From the NCBI RefSeq assembly GCF_017168255.1, contig NZ_JABFAP010000001.1, forward strand, positions 657,087 through 721,086: DNA of 64,000 bases, read 5' to 3'. Origin of the DNA: Agrococcus sp. KRD186. GTDB lineage: Bacteria > Actinomycetota > Actinomycetes > Actinomycetales > Microbacteriaceae. Position numbers and translations under genes: made by a program. The notes under the pieces are model-generated. The model did no database searches. It worked only from the letters and a program-made list of their open reading frames with translations, and had not been told where the DNA came from. How positions within the stretch are numbered: the first letter of the stretch is position 1; each line of letters begins with the position of its first letter. Positions 8,666 through 17,789 of this stretch are shown here, in pieces.

Positions 8666-8926
8666 CCGGTCGCGCTCCTTGACGCGCAGGCCGCTGGCGA
8701 TCAGCCGGCGCACGAGCTCCTTGGGGCCGACCCGCGTCGCGCCCATGGCCACGAGCGCGTCGATCCGCTCCGCGGGCACGTCGTAGTGGTCGTGGTCGAA
8801 GCCGCGCGCCGGGATGCCCGCGCGGCGCGCGAAGTCGTGCAGCTCGTCGAGGCTCGTGTCGCTCACCATGTGCGCCCAGAAGCGATCGTGGGCCGGCCAG
8901 AGCGGGTCGTCGACGAGGATCGCCAT
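8657..8926 (-). CDS. DUF4031 domain protein
   Basis: Small cytoplasmic protein of 89 aa that begins MAILVDDPLWPAHDRFWAHM. It also has the family segments LHDFARRAGIPARGFDHDHYDVP and GATRVGPKELVRRLIASGLRV. The conserved Asp, Trp and His residues suggest a metal or nucleic-acid related role, but the family has no established function that I know of. The start is the ATG that begins the conserved block; the reading frame runs further upstream without conservation. It is convergent with rne. A 30-bp tandem duplication covers its stop codon. Confidence 0.85.
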   Translation of the reverse strand: MAILVDDPLWPAHDRFWAHMVSDTSLDELHDFARRAGIPARGFDHDHYDVPAERIDALVAMGATRVGPKELVRRLIASGLRVKERDRRD

Positions 8927-8986
8927 CCGGCAACGGTAGCGTCGAAGACGCACGGCGGCGGATGCGCGACGCGCGGTGCGCTCATG

Positions 8987-9016
8987 TTGACCGGGAACGA
9001 CGATTGCCTGTATCGT
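8987..9016 (+). promoter_or_regulatory. Promoter of rplU-rpmA
   Basis: TTGACC (8987-8992), an 18-nt spacer and TATCGT (9011-9016) form a good vegetative promoter. The leader to the rplU start would be about 80 nt, long enough for a ribosomal-protein control structure, although I could not identify one. Confidence 0.6.
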
Positions 9017-9104
9017 TGTTCGCTGGCGCAAGTCGCATTTCGTGCGCGCGCCGAAAGCTTCGTCCCGGTACGGCCGGGAGTCGTTCCAACAGTGAGGATC
9101 CAAC

Positions 9105-9413
9105 GTGGTGTACGCAATCGTGCGCGCCGGCGGCCGGCAGGAGAAGGTCGAGGTCGGTACCGTTCTCGTCGTCGACCGCATCGCCGGTGACGACAACGGC
9201 AATGTCGAGCTGGCCCCCGTGCTGCTCGTCGATGGCGACAAGGTGACGTCGGACGTTGCTGACCTTGCCAAGGTCAAGGTGACGGCAGAGATCGTGACCG
9301 ACCTGCGCGGCCCGAAGATCCGCATCCAGCACTACCGCAACAAGACCGGCTACAAGCGCCGCATGGGTCACCGCTCGGAGCTCACGCGCCTGAAGATCAC
9401 CGGCATCAAGTAA
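9105..9413 (+). CDS. rplU: Ribosomal protein L21
   Basis: Large-subunit protein that binds 23S rRNA; 102 aa, the usual size. It begins [18 protein letters not shown] from a GTG start and ends with the family signature [29 protein letters not shown] ribosome binding site lies about 9 nt upstream. It is the first gene of the conserved rplU-rpmA-obgE run, with rpmA 13 nt downstream. Confidence 0.98.
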   Translation: MVYAIVRAGGRQEKVEVGTVLVVDRIAGDDNGNVELAPVLLVDGDKVTSDVADLAKVKVTAEIVTDLRGPKIRIQHYRNKTGYKRRMGHRSELTRLKITGIK

Positions 9414-9426
9414 GGGGCATGCAGAG

Positions 9427-9684
9427 ATGGCACATAAGAAGGGCGCATCGTCCACCCGCAACGGCCGTGACTCGAACGCGCAGCGCCTCGGCGTGAAGCG
9501 CTTCGGCGGCCAGGTCGTCAAGGCCGGCGAGATCATCGTCCGCCAGCGCGGCACCCACTTCCACCCCGGCGCAGGCGTTGGCCGCGGTGGCGACGACACG
9601 CTGTTCGCCCTCGAGGCCGGCGCGGTCGAGTTCGGCGCGAAGGGCGGCCGCAAGGTCGTCAACATCGTCGCTGCAGCCGAGTAA
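9427..9684 (+). CDS. rpmA: Ribosomal protein L27
   Basis: Large-subunit protein whose N-terminus reaches the peptidyl-transferase centre; 85 aa. The start [20 protein letters not shown] is the mature type that needs no N-terminal cleavage, unlike in Firmicutes. The core [22 protein letters not shown] is intact. It is co-transcribed with rplU and followed by a UUCG-loop hairpin before obgE. Confidence 0.98.
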   Translation: MAHKKGASSTRNGRDSNAQRLGVKRFGGQVVKAGEIIVRQRGTHFHPGAGVGRGGDDTLFALEAGAVEFGAKGGRKVVNIVAAAE

Positions 9685-9714
9685 TCAGCGCACGCGCGAC
9701 ACAGGCATCCCGAT

Positions 9715-9744
9715 GAACGGGGCGGGCTTCGGCTCGCCCCGTTC
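9715..9744 (+). terminator. Hairpin with TTCG tetraloop after rpmA
   Basis: The 13-bp arms gaacggggcgggc (9715-9727) and gctcgccccgttc (9732-9744) pair with one G-T wobble around a ttcg loop. It lies 30 nt after the rpmA stop and 22 nt before obgE, so it may attenuate or process the message rather than end it completely. Confidence 0.65.
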
Positions 9745-9766
9745 TCGCATCTAGAGGAGACACACC

Positions 9767-11296
9767 ATGGCGACCTTCGTCGATCAGGTCACACTGCACC
9801 TGCGTGCCGGCAGCGGCGGGCACGGCTGCGTCTCCGTCAAGCGCGAGAAGTTCAAGCCGCTCGCCGGCCCCGACGGCGGCAACGGCGGCGACGGCGGCGA
9901 CATCGTGCTGGTCGCCGACCCGCAGGTGACCACGCTGCTGGGCTACCACCGGGCACCGCACCGCGCGAGCGAGAACGGCCAGCCCGGCATGGGCGACCAC
10001 CGCGCCGGCACCACCGGCGCCGACCTCGAGCTGCCCGTGCCGGTCGGCACCGTGGTGACCGATGCCGACGGCGAGCAGCTCGCCGACCTCACGCAGCCGG
10101 GCATGCGCCTCGTCGTCGGCCCCGCCGGCCAGGGCGGGCTCGGCAACGCCGCGCTGTCGAACCAGAAGCGCCGCGCCCCCGGCTTCGCGCTGCTCGGCAC
10201 GCCCGGCTTCGAGGGCGACATCACGCTTGAGCTGAAGACCGTCGCCGACGTCGCGCTGGTGGGCTTCCCGAGCGCCGGCAAGTCGAGCCTCGTGGCCGCC
10301 ATGAGCGCCGCGCGGCCCAAGATCGCCGACTACCCCTTCACGACCCTGCACCCGAACCTGGGCGTGGTCGAGTCGGGCCAGTCCCGCTACACGATCGCCG
10401 ACGTGCCCGGCCTCATCGAGGGCGCGAGCGAGGGCAAGGGCCTCGGCCTCGAGTTCCTGCGCCACGTCGAGCGCTGCTCGGCACTGCTGCACGTGATCGA
10501 CTGCGCGACGCTCGAGCCCGGCCGCGACCCGGTCAGCGACCTCAAGGTCATCCTCGCCGAGCTCGCCGCCTACCCGGTGCCGGAGGGGCAGACGCCGCTG
10601 CTCGAGCGTCAGCAGCTCGTCGCCCTCAACAAGATCGACGTGCCAGAGGCGGCCGAGCTCGCCGCCTTCGTGCGCGAGGAGATCGAGGGCATGGGCTTCC
10701 GCGTCTTCGAGATCTCCACCGTCGCCCACAAGGGACTGCGCGAGCTCTCCTTCGCGCTCGCCGAGATCGTCGAGGCCGACCGCGAAGCCAAGGCGGCCGA
10801 GCCCGAGCCCGAGCGCATCGTGCTGCGGCCGAAGGCGATCGACGACAGCGGCTTCCGGGTCAAGGTCGAGGGCACGCACGCGGGGCCGGTCTACCGCATC
10901 CTGGGTGCGAAGCCCGAGCGCTGGGTGGCGCAGACCGACTTCCGCAACGACGAGGCCGTCGGCTACCTCGCCGACCGACTGGCGAAGCTCGGTACCGAGG
11001 ATGCGCTGCTCAAGGCCGGTGCGGTCGCCGGCGCGACCGTCGTGATCGGCCCGGGCGCCGGCATCGTCTTCGATTGGGAGCCCACCATCGCCTCCGCCGC
11101 CGAGCTGGTCGGCAACCGCGGCACCGATCCTCGCCTCGATCGCAACGACCGCCGCACCACGCAGGAGCGCCGCGAGGAGTACCACCGCCGCATGGACGCC
11201 AAGCAGGCTGCCCGCGACGGTCTCGTGCAGGAGCGCGACGCCGCCCGCTGGACCGAGGACAGCGTCGAGGTGGAGCGCTGGGACGAGGACGCATGA
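9767..11296 (+). CDS. obgE: Obg GTPase
   Basis: Ribosome-associated GTPase that acts in 50S assembly and growth control. The product has 509 aa. The glycine-rich Obg fold comes first ([28 protein letters not shown]). The G domain has G1 [10 protein letters not shown] near residue 165, G3 [10 protein letters not shown] near 211 and NKID. The C-terminal OCT domain is around residues 345-430, and a charged tail ends the protein. A gaggag ribosome binding site precedes the ATG. The stop overlaps proB by 4 nt (ATGA). Confidence 0.97.
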   Translation: MATFVDQVTLHLRAGSGGHGCVSVKREKFKPLAGPDGGNGGDGGDIVLVADPQVTTLLGYHRAPHRASENGQPGMGDHRAGTTGADLELPVPVGTVVTDADGEQLADLTQPGMRLVVGPAGQGGLGNAALSNQKRRAPGFALLGTPGFEGDITLELKTVADVALVGFPSAGKSSLVAAMSAARPKIADYPFTTLHPNLGVVESGQSRYTIADVPGLIEGASEGKGLGLEFLRHVERCSALLHVIDCATLEPGRDPVSDLKVILAELAAYPVPEGQTPLLERQQLVALNKIDVPEAAELAAFVREEIEGMGFRVFEISTVAHKGLRELSFALAEIVEADREAKAAEPEPERIVLRPKAIDDSGFRVKVEGTHAGPVYRILGAKPERWVAQTDFRNDEAVGYLADRLAKLGTEDALLKAGAVAGATVVIGPGAGIVFDWEPTIASAAELVGNRGTDPRLDRNDRRTTQERREEYHRRMDAKQAARDGLVQERDAARWTEDSVEVERWDEDA

Positions 11297-12072
11297 CGTC
11301 GCTCGACCGCACCGCGGGCGAACTGATCGTCATCAAGGTCGGCTCCTCGTCGATCTCGGGCGAGCGCCGGGCGCAGATCGAGCCGCTCGTCGACGGGCTC
11401 GCGGCGCTGCACCGCACCGGGCGCGTCATCCTGGTCTCCTCCGGTGCCATCTCCACCGGCATGCCGTTCCTGGGCCTGCAGGAGCGCCCTGCCGACCTGC
11501 CCATGCAGCAGGCCGCGGCGGCCGTGGGGCAGAACGTGCTGATGAACCGCTACCAGCGCAGCCTCTCGCGCCACGAGGTGATCGCGGCGCAGATCCTGCT
11601 CACCGCATCCGACATGGACATGGACTCGCACCGGGTGAACGCCCGCAACGCGCTCGAGCGGCTGCTCGAGCTGCGGATGCTGCCGATCGTGAACGAGAAC
11701 GACACGGTCGCCACGCACGAGATCCGCTTCGGCGACAACGACCGGCTGGCGGCGCTGGTCGCCAAGCTCGTCGGCGCCGACCGGCTCATCCTGCTCTCGG
11801 ACATCGAGGCGCTGCGCACCGCGCCGCCCGACGAGGCCGGCTCCGAGCCCATCAGCCTGGTGCCCTACGGCGATCCGCTCGACGGTGTGCGCCTGGGGGC
11901 CAGCGGCAGCCACATCGGCTCCGGTGGCGCGATGACGAAGGTGGATGCGGCGCGTCTCGCCGCCGACGCCGGCGTACGTGTGACGGTCACCGCGACGCCG
12001 CTGCTCGAGCGGCTGGTCGCGGGGGAGCGGCTCGGCACCGAGTTCGAGCCGAACCCCCGGCCCGAGGACTGA
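11293..12072 (+). CDS. proB: Glutamate 5-kinase (short form without PUA domain)
   Basis: First step of proline synthesis: ATP-dependent phosphorylation of glutamate. It is an amino-acid kinase fold of 259 aa with [11 protein letters not shown] at the N-terminus, [15 protein letters not shown], and [40 protein letters not shown] lies near the C-terminus. The RNA-binding PUA domain found in E. coli ProB is absent and the frame stops soon after the kinase domain, as in many actinobacteria. The start overlaps the obgE stop, so it is coupled to that GTPase. proA lies about 1 kb downstream behind two small genes. Confidence 0.95.
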   Translation: MTSLDRTAGELIVIKVGSSSISGERRAQIEPLVDGLAALHRTGRVILVSSGAISTGMPFLGLQERPADLPMQQAAAAVGQNVLMNRYQRSLSRHEVIAAQILLTASDMDMDSHRVNARNALERLLELRMLPIVNENDTVATHEIRFGDNDRLAALVAKLVGADRLILLSDIEALRTAPPDEAGSEPISLVPYGDPLDGVRLGASGSHIGSGGAMTKVDAARLAADAGVRVTVTATPLLERLVAGERLGTEFEPNPRPED

Positions 12073-12077
12073 ACCGC

Positions 12078-12509
12078 GTGGCGGAGGTCGCTGCACCCGT
12101 CGAGCAGCTCGGCCTCGCCGACGCGGCAGACGCCATCGCGCTCTGGCAGGACAACGGCCTCACCCGCCCATGGAACGCGCCGCAGGCGGACTTCACCCGC
12201 GCGGTCGAGGGTCCCGCCTCGGCTGTGCTCGGCATCCGTGACGGCGGAGCGCTCGTCGGCACGGTGATGGTCGGCCACGACGGCCACCGCGGCTGGGTCT
12301 ACTACCTGGCCGTCGAGCTCGGGCGCCATCGGCAGGGTCTCGGCGCCCGGCTGATGCGGGCGGCGGAGGCGTGGATCGTCGACCACGGAGGCGTCAAGCT
12401 GCAGCTGATGGTGCGCGCCGACAACGAGGCGGCGTCCGGCTTCTACACGGCGATCGGCTACGAGCAGCAGGCCGTCACCGTGCTGGGACGGCGACTCGCA
12501 GAGGGCTGA
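12078..12509 (+). CDS. GNAT family acetyltransferase (YpeA-like)
   Basis: Predicted acetyl-CoA dependent N-acetyltransferase of 143 aa, GTG start 5 nt after proB. The GNAT core is clear: GTVMVGHDGHRGWVYYLAVE, then the acetyl-CoA loop RHRQGLGARLMRAAEAW, then the C-terminal NEAASGFYTAIGYEQ. The segment LWQDNGLTRPWNAP near the start is characteristic of the YpeA subgroup. The substrate is unknown. It probably belongs to the proB transcription unit. Confidence 0.85.
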   Translation: MAEVAAPVEQLGLADAADAIALWQDNGLTRPWNAPQADFTRAVEGPASAVLGIRDGGALVGTVMVGHDGHRGWVYYLAVELGRHRQGLGARLMRAAEAWIVDHGGVKLQLMVRADNEAASGFYTAIGYEQQAVTVLGRRLAEG

Positions 12510-12641
12510 CGGCCCGACTGTCCACAGGCACCGGATTCCGCCGCTCCCGCCGGCACACGGTCCGGGCAGTATCGGCACCCTCAGCAACGAGTCCAGCAGC
12601 GCCGCGCACGCGCGACGTGCTGGCCGAACGAAGGGACGACG

Positions 12642-13025
12642 ATGGCCGACTGCGAAGACTGCGGGCAGGAGATGCTCGAGGCTGCCACCTGCAGGGTGGA
12701 CGCGTTCATCATCCGGGGCGAACGCTTCGACCGGATCCGCCAGACGGGCGCCCCCATCGGCCGTGGCGGTCGCTGCGGCGACTGCGGCATCCAGCGGCAG
12801 GGCTTCCACCACTACGGCTGCGACCTGGAGCCGTGCCCGCGCTGTCGCCGCCAGCTGCTCTCCTGCGGCTGCGGCGATGATCCCGAGGATCACGATATCG
12901 TGGACATCCTGGCGGTCGCAGGCGACGTCGTCGTGCATCCACCCGCGTTGCGCGGTCTCCATGTCGGTGCCGGGCGGTTCCCGTTCAAGGAGCATGCAGA
13001 CGGCCCCGCCCCCGATCGCGCGTGA
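12642..13025 (+). CDS. Cys-rich (zinc-ribbon-like) hypothetical protein
   Basis: Unrecognised 127-aa protein with at least four Cys pairs: CEDCGQEM at the start, CGDCG near residue 45, CDLEPCPRC near 60 and SCGCGDD near 72. This arrangement implies one or two structural zinc sites. The second half is non-descript, Val/His/Pro-rich. It lies between the GNAT gene and proA on the same strand. I see no catalytic motif. A role in nucleic-acid or protein binding is only a guess. Confidence 0.65.
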   Translation: MADCEDCGQEMLEAATCRVDAFIIRGERFDRIRQTGAPIGRGGRCGDCGIQRQGFHHYGCDLEPCPRCRRQLLSCGCGDDPEDHDIVDILAVAGDVVVHPPALRGLHVGAGRFPFKEHADGPAPDRA

Positions 13026-13097
13026 GCCTTTGCAGCCTCCAGGGCGAGCGAGCACGAGCGGTGCGCTGCCGCCGCTGCACGCGCATCGACCGCGGCC

Positions 13098-13103
13098 TAG
13101 GAT
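13098..13103 (+). promoter_or_regulatory. -10 box for leaderless proA transcript
   Basis: TAGGAT ends 6 nt before the proA ATG and no ribosome binding site is present between them. Confidence 0.45.
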
Positions 13104-13109
13104 CGAGAC

Positions 13110-14372
13110 ATGGCCGCCGAGCTCCCTACCGACGACTTCGACGCGCTGCTGACCGCCTCGCAGCGCGCCTCCCGCGCGCTCGGCGTCGCGCCCGCGCACC
13201 AGCGCCACACCGCCGTCCTCGCCATCGCCGAGGCGATCGAGGCAGCGACCGACGACATCCTCGCGGCCAACGCCGCCGACCTCGAGCGGGGCCGCGAGAC
13301 CGGGCTCGCTGAGGGCATGCTCGACCGTCTGCTGCTCGATCAGGCACGCATTGCCGGCCTCGCCGATGCAGCCCGGCAGCTGGCAGAGCTGCCCGATCCG
13401 ATCGGCGAGGTGCTGCGGCAGCGCACGCTGCCGAACGGGCTCGACCTCACCGAGGTGCGCGTGCCCTTCGGCGTCATCGGCGTCATCTACGAGGCCCGCC
13501 CCAACGTGACCGTCGATCTGGCCTGCATCGCGCTCGGCTCCGGCAACGCGGTCGTGCTGCGCGGCGGCTCGGCCGCCGAGCAGACCAATGCCGTGCTCGT
13601 CGAGGCCATGCAGGGCGCGATCGAGGCGACCGGGCTGCCGCGCGCCTCGGTGCAGACCATCGACCGCTTCGGCCGCGACGGCGCTGGCCGCCTGATGCGG
13701 GCGCGCGGGCTCGTCGACCTGCTCGTGCCGCGAGGCAGCGCCGCCCTCATCGAGCGGGTCGTCACCGAGGCGACCGTGCCGGTCATCGAGACCGGCGCCG
13801 GCATCGTGCACGCGTTCGTCGACCGTGCGGCGCAGCTGCCGATGGCGGTCGAGATCGTGCTGAACGCCAAGACGCAGCGCACGAGCGTCTGCAACGCGCT
13901 CGAGACGGTGCTCGTGCACCGCGACATCGCCGACACCGCGGTGCCCGTGCTCGCCGAGGCGCTCCAGCAGGCCGGGGTCACCCTGCATGCCGACGGCCCG
14001 CTGCCGGGCGCCCCGCGCACCGAGCCGCTGGGCGAGGGCGGCTGGGCGACCGAGCACCTGTCGATGGATGTCGCGATCGGTGTCGTCGACGACCTCGACG
14101 CCGCCATCGAGCACATCAATCGCTACGGCACGCACCACACCGACACCATCGTGACCGACGACGCGGATGCGGCGGGCACGTTCCTCGCCCAGGTGGACTC
14201 CGCGGTCGTGATGCACAACGCATCCACTCGCTTCACCGACGGGGGCGAGTTCGGCTTCGGCGCCGAGGTGGGCATCTCGACGCAGAAGTCGCACGCCCGC
14301 GGCCCGATGGGGCTGACCGAGCTGACCAGCACCAAGTGGATCGTGCGCGGCGCCGGTCAGGTGCGCGCCTGA
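13110..14372 (+). CDS. proA: Glutamate-5-semialdehyde dehydrogenase (gamma-glutamyl phosphate reductase)
   Basis: Second step of proline synthesis: NADPH-dependent reduction of glutamyl-5-phosphate. The product has 420 aa, the standard length. Aldehyde dehydrogenase fold with VRVPFGVIGVIYEARPNVT and LRGGSAAEQTNAVLV, and the catalytic cysteine in AKTQRTSVCNALET near residue 260. The C-terminal EFGFGAEVGISTQKSHARGPMGL is the ProA signature. It is probably expressed from its own promoter (TAGGAT) as a leaderless message, so proB and proA are linked but not in one tight operon. Confidence 0.97.
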   Translation: MAAELPTDDFDALLTASQRASRALGVAPAHQRHTAVLAIAEAIEAATDDILAANAADLERGRETGLAEGMLDRLLLDQARIAGLADAARQLAELPDPIGEVLRQRTLPNGLDLTEVRVPFGVIGVIYEARPNVTVDLACIALGSGNAVVLRGGSAAEQTNAVLVEAMQGAIEATGLPRASVQTIDRFGRDGAGRLMRARGLVDLLVPRGSAALIERVVTEATVPVIETGAGIVHAFVDRAAQLPMAVEIVLNAKTQRTSVCNALETVLVHRDIADTAVPVLAEALQQAGVTLHADGPLPGAPRTEPLGEGGWATEHLSMDVAIGVVDDLDAAIEHINRYGTHHTDTIVTDDADAAGTFLAQVDSAVVMHNASTRFTDGGEFGFGAEVGISTQKSHARGPMGLTELTSTKWIVRGAGQVRA

Positions 14373-14405
14373 GCCGCGCTAGGCTTGAGCGAAAAGGAGG
14401 CACCC

Positions 14406-14582
14406 ATGCACCTGCTTATGCTCGCGACCGCCGCTGAGGCCGAATCGGCCGGCGCCGAGTTCGCACCCTACATCGCTGCCGGCATCACCGCAGCGGTCTT
14501 CCTCATCTCCGCGATCGTGCTGCGCTCCTTCCGCGACGTCGCCCACCGCTCGGTGCGGGGCGACGCCCACGGCGACGGCTGA
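14406..14582 (+). CDS. Small single-span membrane protein
   Basis: A 58-aa protein of unknown function: a short acidic N-terminus, one hydrophobic segment ([18 protein letters not shown]) and a positively charged C-terminal tail, consistent with one membrane span and the C-terminus inside. The start follows a strong AAGGAGG ribosome binding site with a 5-nt spacer. TAGGCT at 14379-14384 may be its -10 box. It lies between proA and nadD and probably opens the nadD transcription unit. Confidence 0.75.
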   Translation: MHLLMLATAAEAESAGAEFAPYIAAGITAAVFLISAIVLRSFRDVAHRSVRGDAHGDG

Positions 14583-14599
14583 CCATCAGCGACGCGCCC

Positions 14600-15190
14600 A
14601 TGCGCCGTCAGCGCCTCGGCATCATGGGCGGCACGTTCGACCCGATCCACAACGGCCACCTGGTGGCCGCCAGCGAGGTCGCGCAGCACTTCGACCTCGA
14701 CGAGGTCGTCTTCGTGCCCACCGGTGAGCCGTACCTGAAGCCCGACGTGTCGCCCAGCGAGGATCGCTACCTGATGACGGTCGTCGCGACCGCCTCGAAC
14801 CCCCGCTTCAAGGTCAGCCGCGTCGACATCGATCGCGACGGGCCGACCTACACGATCGACACGCTGCGCGACATCCGCGAGCAGCGGCCGCACGCCGAGC
14901 TGTTCTTCATCACGGGGGCGGATGCGTTCACCTCGATCGTGGAGTGGAAGGACGTCGACGAGCTCTGGCAGCTCGCGCACTTCGTCGCCGTCACCCGCCC
15001 GGGCCACCAGGTATCCATCACCGGGTATCCGCCGGACCGTGTCTCACTGCTGGAGATCCCCGCACTTGCGATATCCTCGACCGATTGCCGTGCGCGCGTG
15101 AGCGCCGGCTATCCCGTCTGGTATCTCGTGCCGGACGGAGTGGTTCAATACATCAGCAAACACGACCTGTACCGGAGACTCTCAGCATGA
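14600..15190 (+). CDS. nadD: Nicotinate-nucleotide adenylyltransferase
   Basis: Joins nicotinate mononucleotide with ATP to make deamido-NAD. The product has 196 aa, normal length. The nucleotidyltransferase signature is complete: [12 protein letters not shown] at the N-terminus and the C-terminal ISST motif ([11 protein letters not shown]). The segment [22 protein letters not shown] is also typical. The stop overlaps the next gene by 4 nt (ATGA). Order nadD - membrane-anchored Ala/Glu-rich protein - rsfS is common in Microbacteriaceae. Confidence 0.96.
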   Translation: MRRQRLGIMGGTFDPIHNGHLVAASEVAQHFDLDEVVFVPTGEPYLKPDVSPSEDRYLMTVVATASNPRFKVSRVDIDRDGPTYTIDTLRDIREQRPHAELFFITGADAFTSIVEWKDVDELWQLAHFVAVTRPGHQVSITGYPPDRVSLLEIPALAISSTDCRARVSAGYPVWYLVPDGVVQYISKHDLYRRLSA

Positions 15191-16389
15191 CTGACGCGAA
15201 CGAAGAACGACCGCTGACGCGGCGCGAGCTTCGGGCGCGCGAACGCGCTGCCGAGCTCGCCCAGACAGGCGGGCCGCCGCCGGTGCCCGAGGAGGCGTCT
15301 GACGCGGCAGCGTCCGCCCCCGAGCAGCTCGGCCGCCACTCCACGCCCAGCGTTCCCGCGGCGCCGGCCGAGAGCGTCGAGCTCGCCGAGACCGAAGCGC
15401 TCGACCTCCGCGAGGTGCGCGAGCAGTCCGGCGCCGCTCCGGCCGAGGACGACAAGGCTGCCACCTCCAAGCCGCTCGGCCGCTTCTTCGGCCGCAAGAA
15501 GGACAAGGCGGCGCAGCAGCCCGCCCCCGAGGCAGGCACTGCGGCACACCGCGATGCCACCGTCGAGCCGGTCGAGGAGACCGTCGGTCTTGACGTGCTC
15601 GAGGCCGAGCTGGCGGACGAGGCGCCCAGTGCACCCGCGCCCGGCAGCGCACCCGCCGCGGGCAGCGCATCCGTGCCCGCACCCTCCTCCGCGCGCCGCT
15701 CGAGCGCGCAGATCGATGACGTGCAGGGCCTCGACACCGTCGACGACGCCGAGGTGGACGACCTCGAGATCGACGAGGTGCTCGTCGAGCAGCCGCGTGT
15801 CTCGTCGCGCCGCGTCGCCGAGGTGACGCCGGCGGAGCTCGAGGACCGCCGCGCGGCAGCGGCCGAGGACGAGAGCCTCACCGTCACCGGCCCGAGCCGC
15901 GGCCAGTCGCAGCGCCTCCCGGTGATCGTGAACGTCGTCTCCGACACCTCCGAGCACCACATCGCCGATCTGCGCGAGCAGGGCGTCGCCGGCAGCAGCG
16001 GCAGCTCGACCTCGTCGTTCACGGCGAACGCGCTGGTGCTGCCCGCCGGCAGCGAGAGCCCCGACTTCACGCTCGAGGGCGACGACGGCCTGCTCGTCAC
16101 CGGCTCGATCGACGTGCCGGAGGGCTTCGCCTCGTCCGGCCGCGGTCGCGCGTCGATCGACGGCAACGACGTCGACTCCGATGTCGCCGAGGGCGAGGTC
16201 TCGAGCCCCGAGACGGCGCCGGTGCGCGCCTCGAAGGCGGTCTCGTCGTACGCGAACGCTCGCGTGCAGATCGCACCGCAGAAGCAGCGGACCAATGCCT
16301 GGCCGGTCGTCATCGGCGTGGGCGCGGGCGCATTCGTCGTCGGCGTCGGCACGGTGCTCTTCCTCGCGATCTCGCAGGGCTGGCTCTGA
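15187..16389 (+). CDS. Ala/Glu/Pro-rich protein with C-terminal membrane anchor
   Basis: Unnamed 400-aa protein. The N-terminus is basic ([21 protein letters not shown]), followed by about 300 residues of low-complexity Ala/Glu/Pro/Ser sequence with an internal basic patch ([13 protein letters not shown]). The single hydrophobic segment is at the extreme C-terminus ([24 protein letters not shown]). The bulk is therefore expected in the cytoplasm, tail-anchored. The [10 protein letters not shown] opening is a recurrent motif of Microbacteriaceae proteins in this locus. No enzyme motif is visible. It is translationally coupled to nadD and 16 nt from rsfS, so it may link NAD synthesis and ribosome silencing only by co-expression. 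Confidence 0.8.
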   Translation: MTDANEERPLTRRELRARERAAELAQTGGPPPVPEEASDAAASAPEQLGRHSTPSVPAAPAESVELAETEALDLREVREQSGAAPAEDDKAATSKPLGRFFGRKKDKAAQQPAPEAGTAAHRDATVEPVEETVGLDVLEAELADEAPSAPAPGSAPAAGSASVPAPSSARRSSAQIDDVQGLDTVDDAEVDDLEIDEVLVEQPRVSSRRVAEVTPAELEDRRAAAAEDESLTVTGPSRGQSQRLPVIVNVVSDTSEHHIADLREQGVAGSSGSSTSSFTANALVLPAGSESPDFTLEGDDGLLVTGSIDVPEGFASSGRGRASIDGNDVDSDVAEGEVSSPETAPVRASKAVSSYANARVQIAPQKQRTNAWPVVIGVGAGAFVVGVGTVLFLAISQGWL

Positions 16390-16405
16390 TCGACGGGAGT
16401 GCGCG

Positions 16406-16780
16406 ATGAGCGCGGATGAGAAGGCGATCGCGCTCGCGCGCGTCGCGGCACGCGCAGCCGACAAGGCCCTCGGTGTCGACCAGGTGGCGCTCGACGTCTC
16501 CGGGCAGCTGCCGCTGACGGACGTGTTCCTGCTCGTCACCGGCCGCAACGAGCGGCAGGTCAGCGCCATCGCCCGCGACATCGAGGACGCGCTGCACCCC
16601 GAGGGCGCCAAGCCTGTGCGCCGCGAGGGCCGGGCCGACGGCCGCTGGGTGCTGCTCGACTTCTCCGACATCGTGGTGCACGTCTTCCACGAGGAGGAGC
16701 GCACCTACTACCAGCTCGAGCGGCTGTGGCGCGATGCGCCGGTGGTCGACCTGCAGCTGCCGGAGCACCCGGCCGACTAG
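16406..16780 (+). CDS. rsfS: Ribosome silencing factor RsfS
   Basis: Binds L14 on the large subunit and blocks subunit joining during starvation. The product has 124 aa. Family landmarks are the start region LARVAARAADKALGVDQVALDVS, TDVFLLVTGRNERQVSAIARDIEDAL, RREGRADGRWVLLDFSDIVVHVFHEEERTYYQLERLW. The start is the ATG of MSADEKAIA after GGGAGTG; the longer open frame upstream is not conserved. It is last in the nadD unit and followed by a strong hairpin. Confidence 0.95.
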   Translation: MSADEKAIALARVAARAADKALGVDQVALDVSGQLPLTDVFLLVTGRNERQVSAIARDIEDALHPEGAKPVRREGRADGRWVLLDFSDIVVHVFHEEERTYYQLERLWRDAPVVDLQLPEHPAD

Positions 16781-16786
16781 CCCCCA

Positions 16787-16848
16787 CGACAGGTATAGGG
16801 CGGTTTGCCCCAGCACCTGTCGATGCCGAGCAAATCGCCCTATACCTG
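16787..16848. terminator. Long hairpin between rsfS and VOC gene, with an alternative fold
   Basis: The 19-nt arms caggtatagggcggtttgc (16790-16808) and its near-complement (16830-16848, one mismatch) enclose a 21-nt loop. A second inverted repeat, cgacaggt (16787-16794) with acctgtcg (16815-16822), uses part of the same left arm, so the two structures exclude each other. It lies between convergent genes, with no T-tract. Confidence 0.7.
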
Positions 16849-16857
16849 CGGAGGGCG

Positions 16858-17742
16858 CTACCCGACGAGCGTGGGCGTGAGGGTGATCGCGTTGGCCCAC
16901 GGGTCGTCGAAGCGGATGCTGCGGCCGTCGTCGGTGACCGCCACGCCCGCGGTCGTGAGCCGCTCGCGGGCCGCGCCCAGCGCATCCGCATCGGGCACCC
17001 GGATCTCGACCCGGCCGAGGCCGAGGGTGTCGGCGCGGCGGCCCGCGCCGCGGGAGTTCCAGACGTTCATCGCCATGTGGTGGTGGTAGCCGCCGGCGCT
17101 GACGAACAGCGCCGTGTTGCCCAGCGAGGTGGTCTCGGCGAAGCCGAGCGCGCCGACGTAGAACGCGCGCGCGGAGGCGACGTCGCCGACCTGCAGGTGC
17201 ACGTGGCCGATCTTCGCCTCCACCGGCGCGGTCGACGGGCCGGCACCGAACGCGCCGCGGTCGAGGTGCTCGTTGACGAAGCGGTTCGGGTCGATGAACT
17301 CGGTGGTCATGTAGACCTGGCCGTTCGACCAGCTCCACTGCTCGCGCGGGCGGTCGACGTAGAGCTCGACGCCGTTGCCGTCGGGGTCGGCGAAGTAGAA
17401 CGCCTCGGAGACATGGTGGTCGCCGGTGCCCGCGAACTGGATGTTCGGCAGCTGTGTCATGCGCACGACGGCGGCAGCCAGCGCCGCCTGCGTGGGGTAG
17501 AGCACGGCGGTGTGGAACAGGCCGGCATCCGCGGGGTTGGGGCCGCGCAGGTCGGGCGCCTCCTCCAGCACCAGGATGGTGCGGCCGTCGACGCCGAGCT
17601 CGACCGCGCCGGGCCGCTCGGCGATGTGCTCGAGGCCGACGCCGGCGGTGTACCAGTGCACCAGGCGTGCCAGGGATGCGGTCTTGAGCATCACCGGGCC
17701 CATGTCGGTGGCGTCGGGCAGCAGATCGATCGTGGTGTTCAT
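16858..17742 (-). CDS. VOC-superfamily dioxygenase (catechol-2,3-dioxygenase-like)
   Basis: Two tandem glyoxalase/bleomycin-resistance folds in 294 aa, the pattern of extradiol dioxygenases. The first half has LVHWYTAGVGLEHI and VELGVDGRTILVLEE. The second has IGHVHLQVGDVASARAFYVGALGF, GGYHHHMAMNVWNS and LGRVEIRVPD, which supply the likely His-His-Glu metal site. The substrate is unknown. I chose the ATG at 17742, 5 nt after a GGAGG box; an ATG immediately before it is possible. It lies 47 nt downstream of the Lrp/AsnC gene on the same strand and may share its transcript. Confidence 0.82.
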   Translation of the reverse strand: MNTTIDLLPDATDMGPVMLKTASLARLVHWYTAGVGLEHIAERPGAVELGVDGRTILVLEEAPDLRGPNPADAGLFHTAVLYPTQAALAAAVVRMTQLPNIQFAGTGDHHVSEAFYFADPDGNGVELYVDRPREQWSWSNGQVYMTTEFIDPNRFVNEHLDRGAFGAGPSTAPVEAKIGHVHLQVGDVASARAFYVGALGFAETTSLGNTALFVSAGGYHHHMAMNVWNSRGAGRRADTLGLGRVEIRVPDADALGAARERLTTAGVAVTDDGRSIRFDDPWANAITLTPTLVG

Positions 17743-17789
17743 CATGTCCTCCGGGAGGTGCAACGCCATCGTGGTCGTTTGATTCCGAA

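Noticed and set aside
12519-12530. tgtccacagg as a DnaA box
   Set aside because: A single near-match without an AT-rich region or further boxes; no dnaA, dnaN or parAB nearby.
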